DNA of 64,000 nucleotides from contig OZ242360.1 of NCBI GenBank assembly GCA_965208775.1, positions 1,054,001-1,118,000 of the forward strand, given 5' to 3'. Shown here piece after piece: positions 53,093-62,951 of the stretch. The notes beneath the pieces are model-generated. The model ran no database searches, had not been told where the DNA came from, and saw nothing but the letters and a program-made list of their open reading frames with translations. The stretch comes from JAPOVO01 sp026708165 (lineage in GTDB: Bacteria > Chloroflexota > UBA11872 > VXNJ01). The stretch's first letter is position 1. Each line of letters opens with the position of its first letter. The translations under genes were made by a program, and so were the position numbers.

Positions 53093-55294
53093 CTATGCGA
53101 CCTCTTCCGGCTCGAGCACACCTTGAGTCAACACTTCGCGGCTGGGACGGCCCTCGATCGGCGGACCGACCAGCCCCTGCCGCTCCAGCATTTCGATAAG
53201 TCTTCTGGCGAGCTTGTTGCCGATCTGCAGCTCCCGCTGAAGCAGCGCCGCCGACGCGAAACTATGCTGCCGAACGATATCCGCCGCCTCCTCAAACATC
53301 TCCAGCTCCGACTCGTCCGGCTCTTCGGCGGCGGCGGCCACCTCCTCGGGCGTTATTCGCGCCAAATCGCCCTGTTTCGCCCAGAACTTGACCACCTTCT
53401 TTATCTCCGAATCGGACGAATAAGCGCCTTGGAGCCGAACGCTGCGACTCGATTCCGATGACGAATAGAGCATGTCGCCGCGCCCGACCAGCCGCTCCGC
53501 CCCGGCTGAGTCGAGAATCGTCCGCGAGTCGACCTGGCTGCTCACCATGAACGCGACGCGGGTGGGGAAGTTGGCCTTTATCAGTCCCGTTAGCACGTCG
53601 ACCGACGGACGCTGGGTTGCGATGATTAGGTGTATCCCCACCGCGCGCGCCATTTGCGCCAGCCGGCAGAGATGCCGCTCGACGTCCGCCGAAGCCGTCA
53701 TCATCAGGTCCGCCAACTCATCGACGATTACCACTATGTAGGGCATTTTTTCCCTGCCCTCGGCTTCCGCGTCTTGGTTATAGGACTGCAAGTTCCGGTA
53801 GCCGGTGTCCGACAACGTCTTGTATCTCAGACCCATCTCGCGCGACGCCCACGCGAGCACGTTCACGACCTCGTCCGGTCTCACCACCACCGGCATCATC
53901 AGGTGCGGGATGTCGTTGAACGCCACAAGCTCCACCATCTTCGGGTCGATCAGAATCAGCCGCAGCTCGTCCGGATGATGCTGGAACAGCAGGCTCAGGA
54001 TCACACTGTTCAGGAAGACCGACTTGCCCGCGCCCGTCGACCCCGCGATCAGGAGGTGCGGCATCGTCGAAAGCGTATCTATCTTGGCGTCGTCCGCCAC
54101 CGTCTTCCCCACCAGCAAGCGCAGCGCGGAGTCCATGGACTGGTACTCTTCCGACTCCATCAGTTCGCGCAAGGTGACCGTCGCCGGTTTGCGATTCGGG
54201 AACTCGAGTCCCACGAACGGGCGACCCGGCACCGGAGCCTCGACCCGGATGCTCTTGGCCGAAAGAGCCAGCGCGAGGTCGTTCGCAAGCGCGGTAATCC
54301 TCGAGACTTTCACGCCCGATCCGGGACTGACGCAATACTGGGTGACGACTGGCCCCGGAATGGCTTCCTGGACCCTCGCTTCGACGTTGAAGCTCGCGAG
54401 CGTCGACTCGATTATCGCGGCGTTTTCAGCGATCTCTTCGTCTGTAACCCCTCTCGACCTGTTCGGCTGGTCAAGAAAGTCAAACGGTGGCAGCCGCCAT
54501 CGACCCGCGTCTTCCGCCTCGGATTCCTCCTCCGCGGCTCCCTGCTTCTCATCGGCGGGCTGGACCGGAGGCGATTTGACTTTGATGAGAGGAGCCTGCT
54601 TCCAATTGTCTTCCTTGACTTTTGTCGCCGCACCGCGCTTGCCGGAAGGCGCGTTAGCCGATTTCCCACGGGCGCGTTCGAGCGCCCGCAGGCGCGCCTC
54701 CAGTCTCACCGCCGCTGCGACGGCTAGCCTGCGGATCGAGCGCGATACTTCGATCACAAACCGGCCCAAAGCCGCCACGTAGCCAAGACCCGGCCCGGGG
54801 CGCAGCAGCGCGAACGCGAGCACAAGCACGATCAAAACAATCAGCACCGTGTAGGCGCCCGGATACCCGAGCGCCACGACCATGTTCCATCCGACGGCCC
54901 GGCCGAGAAGCCCGCCGCCTGTGGGGCCGGACTGTTGCGCGCCCAACCCGGTTGCGAGATGTGTCAGTCCCGAAAGCGCCGACACGAACACGACCGCTAT
55001 CGCCACGACAGGCGCGCTTACAAGCCGGACCTTGGCAAAACCGGACGCGAACGTAGTTACGCCGATAGCCAATAGCACAAAGACCGAAAGCCATGCCGGA
55101 CGGCCGAAGAGTTCGGCCAGCGCGCCGCCCACCGCCCCTGCCACGATTCCATCGTCCGTTGCCAGCCCAATGAGCGCAAGCACCGAAATTACTGTGAGAA
55201 CCAGGCCGACTATCTGATACGTCCCGATCGGTGGGGATAATCGGGCGGGTTTCGAGGAGGAACGCTTTAGTCGCGGGCTGCCGGTCTTGGGCAA
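53093..55294 (-). CDS. ftsK: DNA translocase FtsK/SpoIIIE
   Basis: A 733-residue septal DNA pump for chromosome segregation. Four helices lie in residues ~25-170, then a charged linker (about 200-275). The alpha/beta motor follows, with Walker A AGSTGAGKS (about 434-442), the Walker B region YIVVIVDELADLMM, and the IIATQRPSVDVLTGLIKANF motif. The C-terminal ~665-733 winged-helix gamma domain (FASAALLQRELQIGNKLARR) reads orienting DNA sites. The linker is short, as in SpoIIIE/SftA-type proteins. Start TTG 55294 with AGGAG five bases before it. Last gene of the run from rpsO. Confidence 0.96.
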   Translation of the reverse strand: MPKTGSPRLKRSSSKPARLSPPIGTYQIVGLVLTVISVLALIGLATDDGIVAGAVGGALAELFGRPAWLSVFVLLAIGVTTFASGFAKVRLVSAPVVAIAVVFVSALSGLTHLATGLGAQQSGPTGGGLLGRAVGWNMVVALGYPGAYTVLIVLIVLVLAFALLRPGPGLGYVAALGRFVIEVSRSIRRLAVAAAVRLEARLRALERARGKSANAPSGKRGAATKVKEDNWKQAPLIKVKSPPVQPADEKQGAAEEESEAEDAGRWRLPPFDFLDQPNRSRGVTDEEIAENAAIIESTLASFNVEARVQEAIPGPVVTQYCVSPGSGVKVSRITALANDLALALSAKSIRVEAPVPGRPFVGLEFPNRKPATVTLRELMESEEYQSMDSALRLLVGKTVADDAKIDTLSTMPHLLIAGSTGAGKSVFLNSVILSLLFQHHPDELRLILIDPKMVELVAFNDIPHLMMPVVVRPDEVVNVLAWASREMGLRYKTLSDTGYRNLQSYNQDAEAEGREKMPYIVVIVDELADLMMTASADVERHLCRLAQMARAVGIHLIIATQRPSVDVLTGLIKANFPTRVAFMVSSQVDSRTILDSAGAERLVGRGDMLYSSSESSRSVRLQGAYSSDSEIKKVVKFWAKQGDLARITPEEVAAAAEEPDESELEMFEEAADIVRQHSFASAALLQRELQIGNKLARRLIEMLERQGLVGPPIEGRPSREVLTQGVLEPEEVA

Positions 55295-55347
55295 GGAGGC
55301 TCCTTACGTCTTTTCCCGCCTCACGTTCGAGGCTGGAAGCCGCCGAA

Positions 55348-57018
55348 TCAGACCTCGGTGACCACCGAGATAATCATCGGCCTGCGCCGAGTTTCGGCAT
55401 ACAGGCGCCTCCCCAGAGTATTTCTAACCTTGCTCTTCAGATATGTCCAGTCCGGTTGGGCCGAAGCTTCCGATTCCAGAGTCTCTCCCAGCAGCTTTTT
55501 CGCTCTGTCGAGAACGTCGGACGACTCAGGTTCGTAGAGGAATCCGCGGGATATCAGGTCAGGTTCGTCGATCAATGCGCCGGTGCGCCGGTCCACGGTA
55601 ATGGCCGCGATCAAGATGCCGTCCCCGGCCAGGCGGCGGCGGTCCCTGAGGATTTCAGCGCCCACGTCCCCCACGCCCAGGCCGTCAACGAAAACATATC
55701 CAGCGGGAACCTTGTCGACGATTCGCCCCGATGTCGAAGTGAACTCGATGATGTCGCCGTTCTCGGCTATCAGGACGTTGTCGGCGGGTATCCCCACCGA
55801 TTCAGCCAGCCGGGCGTGGTGGACAAGATGACGGTATTCGCCGTGAATCGGCACCACGTATTCGGGTCTGAGCATTCCCAGCAGTAGCTTCAACTCCTCC
55901 TGGCTGCCGTGCCCCGATACGTGTACCGGCTTGATTTTCTCGTACACGACATTCGCGCCCTGCCGGAAGAGACGGTCGATGGTTCGATTTACCAGCTCCT
56001 CATTGCCGGGGATCGGCGAGGACGAGAGCACGACCGTATCTCCGGGTTGAATTCTGATGAGCCGGTGGTCGCGGTTGGCCATTCGCGCCAGCGCCGACGT
56101 TGGCTCGCCCTGACTCCCGGTACAGATGATCGTAAGCTCCTCGGGCGCCACGTGGTCGATGTCGTCCTTATCGATCAGGACTCCGTCGGGAGGATTGAGA
56201 AAACCCAGCTCGATCGCTCGCGGCACGTTCGTCTCCATGCTCCGGCCAACCACGGCGACCATGCGGCCATAGTCGGCCGAGACCTCCATCACCTGTTGAA
56301 TCCGGGATATGAGCGACGCGAATGTCGAGACGATGATCCGCCCGGATGCCTCCGCGAATACCGATTCGAAACTCTCGTAGATAACTTGCTCGGAATCGCT
56401 GTAGCCCGGGCGGTCCGCGTAGGTGCTGTCGCCGAACACGGCCAGCACGCCCCGACCGCCAAGCTCGCCCAGCGTATGAAAGTCAGGCCCGATGCCGTCT
56501 ACCGGGGTCTGGTCGAACTTGTAGTCGCCGGAATGCACAACCGTCCCGACCGGAGTCGTTATAGCGATCCCCACGCCATCTGGAATGCTGTGGCACACGT
56601 GGAAGAACTTCAGCTGAAACGCGCCTAGCTGGAGTTCCTGCATGGGCTGGATTTCTCGAAGGTCGGCGTCCCCCAGCAGGCCGTGCTCTTCGAGCCTCCC
56701 CCGGATGAGACCCAGCGCGAGCTTGGTGCCGTACACGGGCGTTTGCAGCTTGGGAAGCACGTAGGGCAACGCCCCTATGTGGTCCTCGTGGCCGTGAGTG
56801 ATGACTATCGCGCGTACTTTCTCCGCACGCTCGTAGACGTAGCTGAAGTCTGGGATGACGAGGTCGACCCCAAGCATCTCGGCGTCTGGAAACATAACGC
56901 CGCAGTCGATCACGATTGCGTCGTCCTCGTATTCCATGATCATGGAATTGCGCCCGATTTCTCCAACGCCGCCCAATGGAACGACTCGGAGTGTGTGCGG
57001 TTCTATGCTGGATGCCAA
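55348..57018 (-). CDS. rnj: Ribonuclease J
   Basis: A metallo-beta-lactamase/beta-CASP RNase with 5'-exonuclease and endonuclease activity in mRNA decay and rRNA maturation. The 556 residues include VVPLGGVGEIGRNSMIMEY, the zinc motif ITHGHEDHIGALPYVL (about 73-88), VHSGDYKFDQTP, beta-CASP elements IVSTFASLISRIQQV and CTGSQGEPTSAL, and HVSGHGSQEELKLLL. The C-terminal domain is complete. TTG start at 57018. It lies in the same run as pnp, so two RNA-decay enzymes share this neighbourhood. Confidence 0.96.
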   Translation of the reverse strand: MASSIEPHTLRVVPLGGVGEIGRNSMIMEYEDDAIVIDCGVMFPDAEMLGVDLVIPDFSYVYERAEKVRAIVITHGHEDHIGALPYVLPKLQTPVYGTKLALGLIRGRLEEHGLLGDADLREIQPMQELQLGAFQLKFFHVCHSIPDGVGIAITTPVGTVVHSGDYKFDQTPVDGIGPDFHTLGELGGRGVLAVFGDSTYADRPGYSDSEQVIYESFESVFAEASGRIIVSTFASLISRIQQVMEVSADYGRMVAVVGRSMETNVPRAIELGFLNPPDGVLIDKDDIDHVAPEELTIICTGSQGEPTSALARMANRDHRLIRIQPGDTVVLSSSPIPGNEELVNRTIDRLFRQGANVVYEKIKPVHVSGHGSQEELKLLLGMLRPEYVVPIHGEYRHLVHHARLAESVGIPADNVLIAENGDIIEFTSTSGRIVDKVPAGYVFVDGLGVGDVGAEILRDRRRLAGDGILIAAITVDRRTGALIDEPDLISRGFLYEPESSDVLDRAKKLLGETLESEASAQPDWTYLKSKVRNTLGRRLYAETRRRPMIISVVTEV

Positions 57019-57057
57019 TCCGGTTACGGCTTCGGGAGGACTGAGATCAACCTGGCC

Positions 57058-57666
57058 TCAAAACAACGATAGCTGTTGAGCCGGGTCGTCCGGCTCTTCC
57101 GGGACCGGCTCGGCCGGAGTGGCCTCCGCCGCGACGATGATCTTTGCAAAGTCATCCGAAAGAGTCCGCCTCAGCGACGGCTGATGCAACGCGGCCGCCG
57201 GATGGTACATCGGCACGACCATTCGCCCGCCGGTCCGGCGCGCCGTACCGTGGATCCTGGATATGCGCTGCCCGGGAAAGAATCGGTCCATGGAATAGCG
57301 TCCGAGCGTCACGATCACCTTCGGATCGATCAGCTCGATTTGACGGTCGAGATACTTGGAGCACTCTTGAATTTCATCGGGCTGGGGATCGCGGTTTTTG
57401 GGCGGACGGCATTTGACGACGTTCGTGATGTAGACCTCTTCACGCTTTAACCCGATTTCAGTCAGCAGCTCGTTCAAAAGCTGTCCCGCCTGCCCCACGA
57501 AGGGAAGGCCCTGCACGTCTTCGTAATAGCCCGGACCCTCTCCCACGAACATGATCTCGGAAGATGGGTCCCCGTCGCCGGGCACGGCGTTCGTGCGCCC
57601 CCCGCACAGCGAACAGTCAGTGCAACCCCTCACCGCCTCGTCGACTTCCGATAGGCTGCTCCACAC
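57058..57666 (-). CDS. Family 4 uracil-DNA glycosylase (4Fe-4S)
   Basis: A 202-residue enzyme that removes uracil from DNA. Cluster cysteines lie in GCTDCSLCGGR (about 14-24) and later at CRPPKNRDPQPDE and CSKYL. The active-site motif is GEGPGYYEDVQGLPFVGQAG (about 43-62), and the second motif is MYHPAAALHQPSLR. The last residues PAQQLSLF match the QLSLF-type motif that binds the DNA polymerase sliding clamp. Start GTG 57666, stop 39 bases before rnj. Confidence 0.94.
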   Translation of the reverse strand: MWSSLSEVDEAVRGCTDCSLCGGRTNAVPGDGDPSSEIMFVGEGPGYYEDVQGLPFVGQAGQLLNELLTEIGLKREEVYITNVVKCRPPKNRDPQPDEIQECSKYLDRQIELIDPKVIVTLGRYSMDRFFPGQRISRIHGTARRTGGRMVVPMYHPAAALHQPSLRRTLSDDFAKIIVAAEATPAEPVPEEPDDPAQQLSLF

Positions 57667-57755
57667 GTGCGGCTAGACCGCCGGGAAACTCTGGCCTGCG
57701 ACCTCGACGTCGCGAGCCTGCGATTTTCGAAACGTCAACGGGTTGTCGCCAACAC

Positions 57756-58673
57756 TTATGACGCGACGGCTGCGGCCGTCAGGTACCGGTCGAGACTGTA
57801 TTCGCCCAGCAGCGTTTTCAACCCCGCCTGCATGTCCTCCGGCAACTCGACCAGCGGCAGCCGCGGCACGCCTACGTCGAAGCCGCTCAGGTTTATTGCC
57901 GCCTTGATGGCTATCGGATTGCTCCAGCCGGCCGGGAACAGCGCCCTGGCGATCGGTAGCATCCGCAGGTGATCGTCCCGCGCCGCTTCCCAGTCCCCGC
58001 GAACGATCGCGTCGACCATCCCGCGAATCTCTCCCGAGATGACGTGGCTGGCCACGCTCACTATCCCAACACCGCCCAGAGCCATGATCGGGAAGGTGTC
58101 GCTGTCGTTGCCGCTGTAAACAAGAAACCCGTCCGCCGCCGTGCGGACGATCTCAGCGATCAGGTCAAAGTCGCAGCTCGCTTCCTTCACGCCGATGATG
58201 TTGTCGACCTCGCTGACCGCCGCGACGGTGGGCGCGTCGATGTTGGTTACCGTCCTCACCGGCACGTTATAGATGATGTTCGGCAGAGGAGTCGACTCGG
58301 CTATCGCCGTGAAGTGCTTGATGAGCCCGGCCTGCGGCGGCTTGTTGTAATACGGCGCGACCTGTAGCAGGCCATCCACCCCGCATTCGGCGGCCATTTG
58401 CGAAAGATGAATGCTCTCGTAAGTGTTGTAACCGCCGGTCCCGGCGATCACTTTGCCCCTGCCCTTCGCTACGCTGACCGCTTCGCGATACAGAGACGCC
58501 CGCTCTTCTTCGTCGAGAACCGGCGATTCTCCCGTGGTTCCCGTGACCAGTAGCGCGTCGTTTCCGGCCTCCAGCAGCCCGTCGCAAAGTCGCGCAAACG
58601 TCTCGTAGTCAACGGAGCCGTCATCCTTGAACGGGGTGATCATGGCTGTTATGAGCCGGCCGAATTCAAGCAT
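57756..58673 (-). CDS. dapA: 4-hydroxy-tetrahydrodipicolinate synthase
   Basis: DapA condenses pyruvate with aspartate semialdehyde, the first committed step to lysine and diaminopimelate. A 305-residue TIM barrel: MLEFGRLITAMITPFKDDGS, LLVTGTTGESPVLDEEE (Thr-Thr of the proton relay), YYNKPPQAGLIKHF with the relay Tyr, NIIYNVPVRT with the catalytic Tyr region, and VKEASCDFDLIAEI with the Schiff-base Lys. ATG 58673 with GGGAGG seven bases upstream is preferred over the longer frame to 58694. Next to asd and dapB, so a lysine/DAP cluster. Confidence 0.96.
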   Translation of the reverse strand: MLEFGRLITAMITPFKDDGSVDYETFARLCDGLLEAGNDALLVTGTTGESPVLDEEERASLYREAVSVAKGRGKVIAGTGGYNTYESIHLSQMAAECGVDGLLQVAPYYNKPPQAGLIKHFTAIAESTPLPNIIYNVPVRTVTNIDAPTVAAVSEVDNIIGVKEASCDFDLIAEIVRTAADGFLVYSGNDSDTFPIMALGGVGIVSVASHVISGEIRGMVDAIVRGDWEAARDDHLRMLPIARALFPAGWSNPIAIKAAINLSGFDVGVPRLPLVELPEDMQAGLKTLLGEYSLDRYLTAAAVAS

Positions 58674-58885
58674 TTCGATTCCTCCCGCCTCCACGCCGAC
58701 GATGACGATACGGATCAGCGCCTCTGGTCAACCGGACGCCGCTCCAGACTGTGAATCTACGCTGACAAGTCCCACGAACACGACAAAGGACCGATCTCGC
58801 AGTAACACATTTTAGTCACGCGCCGGTTTTCGGGCTACGGCTCGACTTGAGGACTGCGATTCCCGAACGCGCGGGGATAGACGGA

Positions 58886-58906
58886 AACCTGACCGCTAGC
58901 CAGGTT
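58886..58906 (-). terminator. Hairpin just after asd
   Basis: AACCTG/CAGGTT arms with a 9-base loop begin five bases beyond the asd stop. No T-run follows, so it may be an mRNA 3'-end or processing hairpin. The 238-base gap to dapA otherwise shows nothing, and its size suggests that dapA has its own promoter. Confidence 0.35.
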
Positions 58907-58911
58907 CCCTC

Positions 58912-59910
58912 TTAGAGCAGCTCCGCGATCTGAACGGCGTTCGTGGCCGCGCCCTTGCGCAGGTTGTCCGAAACGACCCAGAAAACTACCCCGTTGTCCG
59001 TCGAGACGTCGTCACGAATCCTTCCGACCCAAACGTCATCGTTGCCCGCCGCGTCGAGCGCGGTCGGATACGCTCCGTTCGAGATGTCGTCCACGACCTT
59101 GACGCCGGACGCTCCGGAGAGAATCTCCCGTACTTCGGCCGCCGAAACCGGCTCCGAAAACTCAACGCTTACGGCTTCCGAGTGACCTCGATATACCGGC
59201 ACCCGCACGCACGTGGCCGAGATGCGCATGTCCGGCGCGTGCATGATCTTCCGGGTCTCGTTGGCCATCTTCCATTCCTCGGAGGTGTACCCGTCCTCCG
59301 GGCGGAACGTCTCGACTTCGGGTATTACGTTGAAGGCGATCTGACGCGGCAAAACGTCGATTTCCGGGTCATCGCCGCCCACGATCGCCTCGGACTGCGC
59401 GCCAAGCTCCAGCATCGCTCCGGCCCCTGCGCCAGATACCGATTGATACGTCGACACGACTACGCGGTCGATTGGGTGCTCGCGATGGATGGGCCCCAGC
59501 GCGACCACCATCTGAATGGTCGAGCAATTGGGACACGCGATGATCCCCTGGTGCGACGCAACATCATCGCCGTTCACCTCGGGAACGACCAGCGGTATGT
59601 TGTCCTCGTAGCGCCAGGCCGAACTCTTGTCGATTACCACCGCGCCGGCTTCCACCGCCTTGGGCGCAAGCTCCTTGCTTACGGAGCCGCCCGCGGCCGA
59701 GAACACCAGGTCAACGCCTTCGAACGATTCCGGCGTCGCCGCTTCGACCGGGATATCTTTCCCCCGGAAATTTATGGTTCGCCCGTTCTTGCGGCTGCTC
59801 GCCAGCAAACGCAGCTGGCCGATTGAAAACTCCCGCTGATCCAGCACCGAAAGCAGTTCTTGCCCAACTGCCCCTGTCGCCCCTACGACGGCAACCGTTC
59901 GTCCTGCCAT
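58912..59910 (-). CDS. asd: Aspartate-semialdehyde dehydrogenase
   Basis: Asd reduces aspartyl phosphate to aspartate semialdehyde, the branch point to lysine/DAP, methionine and threonine. The 332 residues show VAVVGATGAVGQELLSVL (NADP site), RLLASSRKNGR, FSAAGGSVSKELAPKA, IACPNCSTIQMVVAL with the catalytic Cys, and STYQSVSGAGAGAM; the later RVPVYRGHSEAVSVE holds the catalytic His. ATG 59910. It is 31 bases downstream of dapB and probably co-transcribed with it. Confidence 0.96.
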   Translation of the reverse strand: MAGRTVAVVGATGAVGQELLSVLDQREFSIGQLRLLASSRKNGRTINFRGKDIPVEAATPESFEGVDLVFSAAGGSVSKELAPKAVEAGAVVIDKSSAWRYEDNIPLVVPEVNGDDVASHQGIIACPNCSTIQMVVALGPIHREHPIDRVVVSTYQSVSGAGAGAMLELGAQSEAIVGGDDPEIDVLPRQIAFNVIPEVETFRPEDGYTSEEWKMANETRKIMHAPDMRISATCVRVPVYRGHSEAVSVEFSEPVSAAEVREILSGASGVKVVDDISNGAYPTALDAAGNDDVWVGRIRDDVSTDNGVVFWVVSDNLRKGAATNAVQIAELL

Positions 59911-59941
59911 TTTGCTTACTCCATCTCTCCCTTATACATCG

Positions 59942-60739
59942 TCAACCGGAAACGCTCTCGAACAAAAGCTTATCTAGCCCCACGACCAGTTCCTTCAGGT
60001 CGCGCACACGGCGAATCGCAATGATAACCCCAGGCGCAAAAGATTCGCGACTGGTCGAGTCATGCCTGAGAGTCAGCGTCTGCCCAACCCCGCCAAACAC
60101 GACCTCCTGGTGCGCCACCAGACCCGGCAGCCGTACCGAGTGGATTTTCACTCCGTCGTAGTCGCCTCCGCGCACGCCTTCCAGCGTGAACCGCTCCGTC
60201 GCAACATCCACCGCCGGCTCGCCTCTCGCCTCGACGATCATCCGCGCCGTGTGCAGCGCCGTGCCCGACGGCGCGTCTACCTTGCCATCGTGATGCAGTT
60301 CGATGATCTCGACGTGGTCGAAATGCGACGCCGCGACCTCCGACAACCGCATCAGCACTACGGCCCCGATGGAGAAGTTGGGCGCAATGAACGCCCCCAC
60401 TCCCGCGTCACGAGCCTTCCGGCTGATGGTTTCTATATCGTCGTCGGAAAATCCCGTAGTACCAACGACCGGCGACACTCCACGTTCGATGGCTACGACC
60501 ATGTTCTCGCGGGCCGCGGCGGCGACGGTGAAGTCTACGACTACCTCGGGACTCGATTGATCGATCGCCGACGCGAGGTCATCGGAGCAGACCGCGCTCG
60601 GAGCGAAGGACCGCGCGAGATCGGCCGGTATGGCCGCCACGTCGACAAGTCCAACTACCTCCATATCGGCCTCTTGACTGAGCGATTCGACCATCTGCCG
60701 CCCGACTCGGCCGGCGGCGCCGCAAACTACGACCCGCAT
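59942..60739 (-). CDS. dapB: 4-hydroxy-tetrahydrodipicolinate reductase
   Basis: DapB performs the NAD(P)H-dependent second step of DAP/lysine synthesis. A 265-residue protein: MRVVVCGAAGRVGRQMVESL (cofactor site), VVDFTVAAAARENM, GTTGFSDDD, FIAPNFSIGAVVLMRL and EIIELHHDGKVDAPSGTAL, the signature with catalytic His-His and Lys. ATG 60739 is four bases after the pnp stop, so it is translationally coupled to pnp, an RNA-decay gene. This order is one of the clues to the lineage. Confidence 0.96.
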   Translation of the reverse strand: MRVVVCGAAGRVGRQMVESLSQEADMEVVGLVDVAAIPADLARSFAPSAVCSDDLASAIDQSSPEVVVDFTVAAAARENMVVAIERGVSPVVGTTGFSDDDIETISRKARDAGVGAFIAPNFSIGAVVLMRLSEVAASHFDHVEIIELHHDGKVDAPSGTALHTARMIVEARGEPAVDVATERFTLEGVRGGDYDGVKIHSVRLPGLVAHQEVVFGGVGQTLTLRHDSTSRESFAPGVIIAIRRVRDLKELVVGLDKLLFESVSG

Positions 60740-60743
60740 CTTT

Positions 60744-62951
60744 CTAACGCTGGCCCCTCCGTCGGCCTCCGCCGCCGCGCGGTCCGCGCGGGCCGCGTGA
60801 GTCTCTGCCGCCTCCGCCGGGACCTCCCCGGCGTGGTCCGGAGGGCTCTCGTCGGGGCGTCCAGTCGTCCCCTTGCAGCACGGCCTTGCGGGACAGGTTT
60901 ATCCGCCCCAGGTTGTCCACTTCGATAATCTTCACCATGATTTCGTCGTCGACGGACAGCATGTCCTCCACGCGGTTGACGTGCTCTTCGGCCAGCTCCG
61001 AGATATGTACTAGCCCGTCCCGCCCCGGCGCTATTTCCACGAACGCGCCAAAGTCCATTATCCGAACGACTTTGCCCATGATCGTCCGGCCAATCTCCGG
61101 CTCGCCGGTGATGTCCTTGATCATCTGCAGAGCGCGGCTCGCGCTTTCGGAATTCTCTCCCGAAACCGTTATGGCGCCGTCCTCTTCGACATTTATTTCG
61201 GCGCCCGTCTCTTCCTCGATCCGCCGGATCACCCGTCCGCCCGGACCTATGATCTGCCCGATGTCCTCCGGACTGATGCTGTGAGTGAGCATCTTCGGAG
61301 CGTGGAGCGATACTTCGGGACGGGGCCCCGGAATCACCTGACTCATCACGTCCAGAATGCGCAGGCGCACGCTTTTGGCGCGCTCGATGGTCTCGCGAAC
61401 CACCGTCAAAGGCAGGTACGTGACCTTGATGTCGAGCTGTATCGCGGTCACTCCCGCGCTGGTGCCGGCGACCTTGAAGTCCATGTCGCCAAAGTGGTCT
61501 TCAGCGCCCTGAATGTCCGAGAGCAGCACATAGTCGGTCGGACTGTCCATCACCATGCCAATCGATATTCCGGTCACGGGACGGCTCAGAGGCACGCCCG
61601 CGTCCATCAGCGCCAGGCTGGTGGCCGTTGTCGCCGCCATGGACGTCGACCCGTTTGACGACAGGATTTCCGAAACGGCGCGAACCGTATATGGAAAGTC
61701 CTCCTGGCTGGGCATAACCGGCAAGATCGCGCGCTCGGCCAGCATCCCGTGTCCGATTTCCCGGCGCCTCGGCCCGCGCAGCGGATAAGCCTCTCCCGAC
61801 GCGAACGGCGGCATGTTGTAGTGATGGTAGAACCGTTTCGGAGGTTCGAGTCCAAGGTTGTCCAGACCGACCCGCTGTTCGTCCCGGCCGGAGCCGAGGG
61901 TAATGATAGACAGGCATTGAGTCTCCCCGCGCTGGAACACCGCGGTTCCGTGCGGCCGAGGCAGAACTCCCACTTCTCCTGAAAGCGAACGGAGTTCGTC
62001 GGCGCCTCGTCCATCAGGTCGGCGCGAATGGCGAAGGATCGCTTCGCGCGTCGCCTGCTTTACGACATCGTTGAAGGCATCGCCCACGTCGCCGTCCGAA
62101 TGTGTTCCGTCGAGACTTTCACGTGCGCGCCGCTTGATGTCGTCCAGACGCGTGGAGCGCTCGGCCCTGTCCGTCATAAGCGCCGCCGCCCGGATTTCCT
62201 CACCGAATCGGGAGGCCACGTCGTCCTTAGCCTCCGTCGGCGTGAGGCGCTTTTCGTACCCGGCCTTCTCAACGCCGCACAGCGACCGAAGCTCCTCTTG
62301 CATGTCGATTAGCGGCTGAATCTCGGCAAATCCAAGCTCGATCGCCTCGATCATCTTCGCCTCGGACAATTCCGCTGCGCCCGCTTCGAGCATCACCACG
62401 CCCTCGCGGCTGGCGACGACCACCAGATCGAGCGCCGGGTTCTCCGTCTGAAACGTGCGGGTCGGGTTTATCACAAACTGCTCGCCGTCATAGCCCACTC
62501 GCACCGCGCCGACTGGTCCGCCGAACGGTATCCGCGAAATCGTCAATGCCGCCGACGCTCCAACGATGCCCAGCACGTCCTCGCGATTCTCCTTGTCGGA
62601 CGAGAGGAGCGTGTTGATCACCTGAACGTCGTTGACCATGCCCTTGGGGAATAGAGGCCTCAGCGGCCTGTCGGTCAAACGCGAGGCCAGAATCGCCGTG
62701 TCGGGCGGTCTCGATTCACGTCGCAAAAAAGAGCCGGGAATGTTCCCGGCGGCGTAAGTCTTCTCTTCTAAATCGACGGAGAGCGGAAAGAAATCAATTC
62801 CTTCCCTCGGCTTGTCGCTCATGGTCGCGGTGCAAAGAATCACCGTATCCCCGTAGGTGACGGTGACCGCGCCGTGCGCTTGCTGTGCCCATCGACCGGT
62901 CTCCAGCTTTAGGCTAAGTCCGGCCAGGGACCTTTGTACGTCAAAAATCAT
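60744..62951 (-). CDS. pnp: Polyribonucleotide nucleotidyltransferase (PNPase)
   Basis: PNPase degrades RNA 3'-5' using phosphate. The 735-residue protein has the two RNase PH domains (first from MIFDVQRSLAGLSLKLETGR; second around RPDGRGADELRSLSGEVGVL and HGTAVFQRGETQCLS, with ISIGMVMDSPTDYVLLSD), a KH domain (IGQIIGPGGRVIRRIEEETG) and an S1 domain (GKVVRIMDFGAFVEIAPGRD). A Gly/Arg-rich tail ends the protein. I chose ATG 62951 with AGGGAG ten bases before it; a frame to 63065 would run into the leader. The leader toward rpsO carries two stem-loops. Confidence 0.97.
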   Translation of the reverse strand: MIFDVQRSLAGLSLKLETGRWAQQAHGAVTVTYGDTVILCTATMSDKPREGIDFFPLSVDLEEKTYAAGNIPGSFLRRESRPPDTAILASRLTDRPLRPLFPKGMVNDVQVINTLLSSDKENREDVLGIVGASAALTISRIPFGGPVGAVRVGYDGEQFVINPTRTFQTENPALDLVVVASREGVVMLEAGAAELSEAKMIEAIELGFAEIQPLIDMQEELRSLCGVEKAGYEKRLTPTEAKDDVASRFGEEIRAAALMTDRAERSTRLDDIKRRARESLDGTHSDGDVGDAFNDVVKQATREAILRHSRRPDGRGADELRSLSGEVGVLPRPHGTAVFQRGETQCLSIITLGSGRDEQRVGLDNLGLEPPKRFYHHYNMPPFASGEAYPLRGPRRREIGHGMLAERAILPVMPSQEDFPYTVRAVSEILSSNGSTSMAATTATSLALMDAGVPLSRPVTGISIGMVMDSPTDYVLLSDIQGAEDHFGDMDFKVAGTSAGVTAIQLDIKVTYLPLTVVRETIERAKSVRLRILDVMSQVIPGPRPEVSLHAPKMLTHSISPEDIGQIIGPGGRVIRRIEEETGAEINVEEDGAITVSGENSESASRALQMIKDITGEPEIGRTIMGKVVRIMDFGAFVEIAPGRDGLVHISELAEEHVNRVEDMLSVDDEIMVKIIEVDNLGRINLSRKAVLQGDDWTPRREPSGPRRGGPGGGGRDSRGPRGPRGGGGRRRGQR

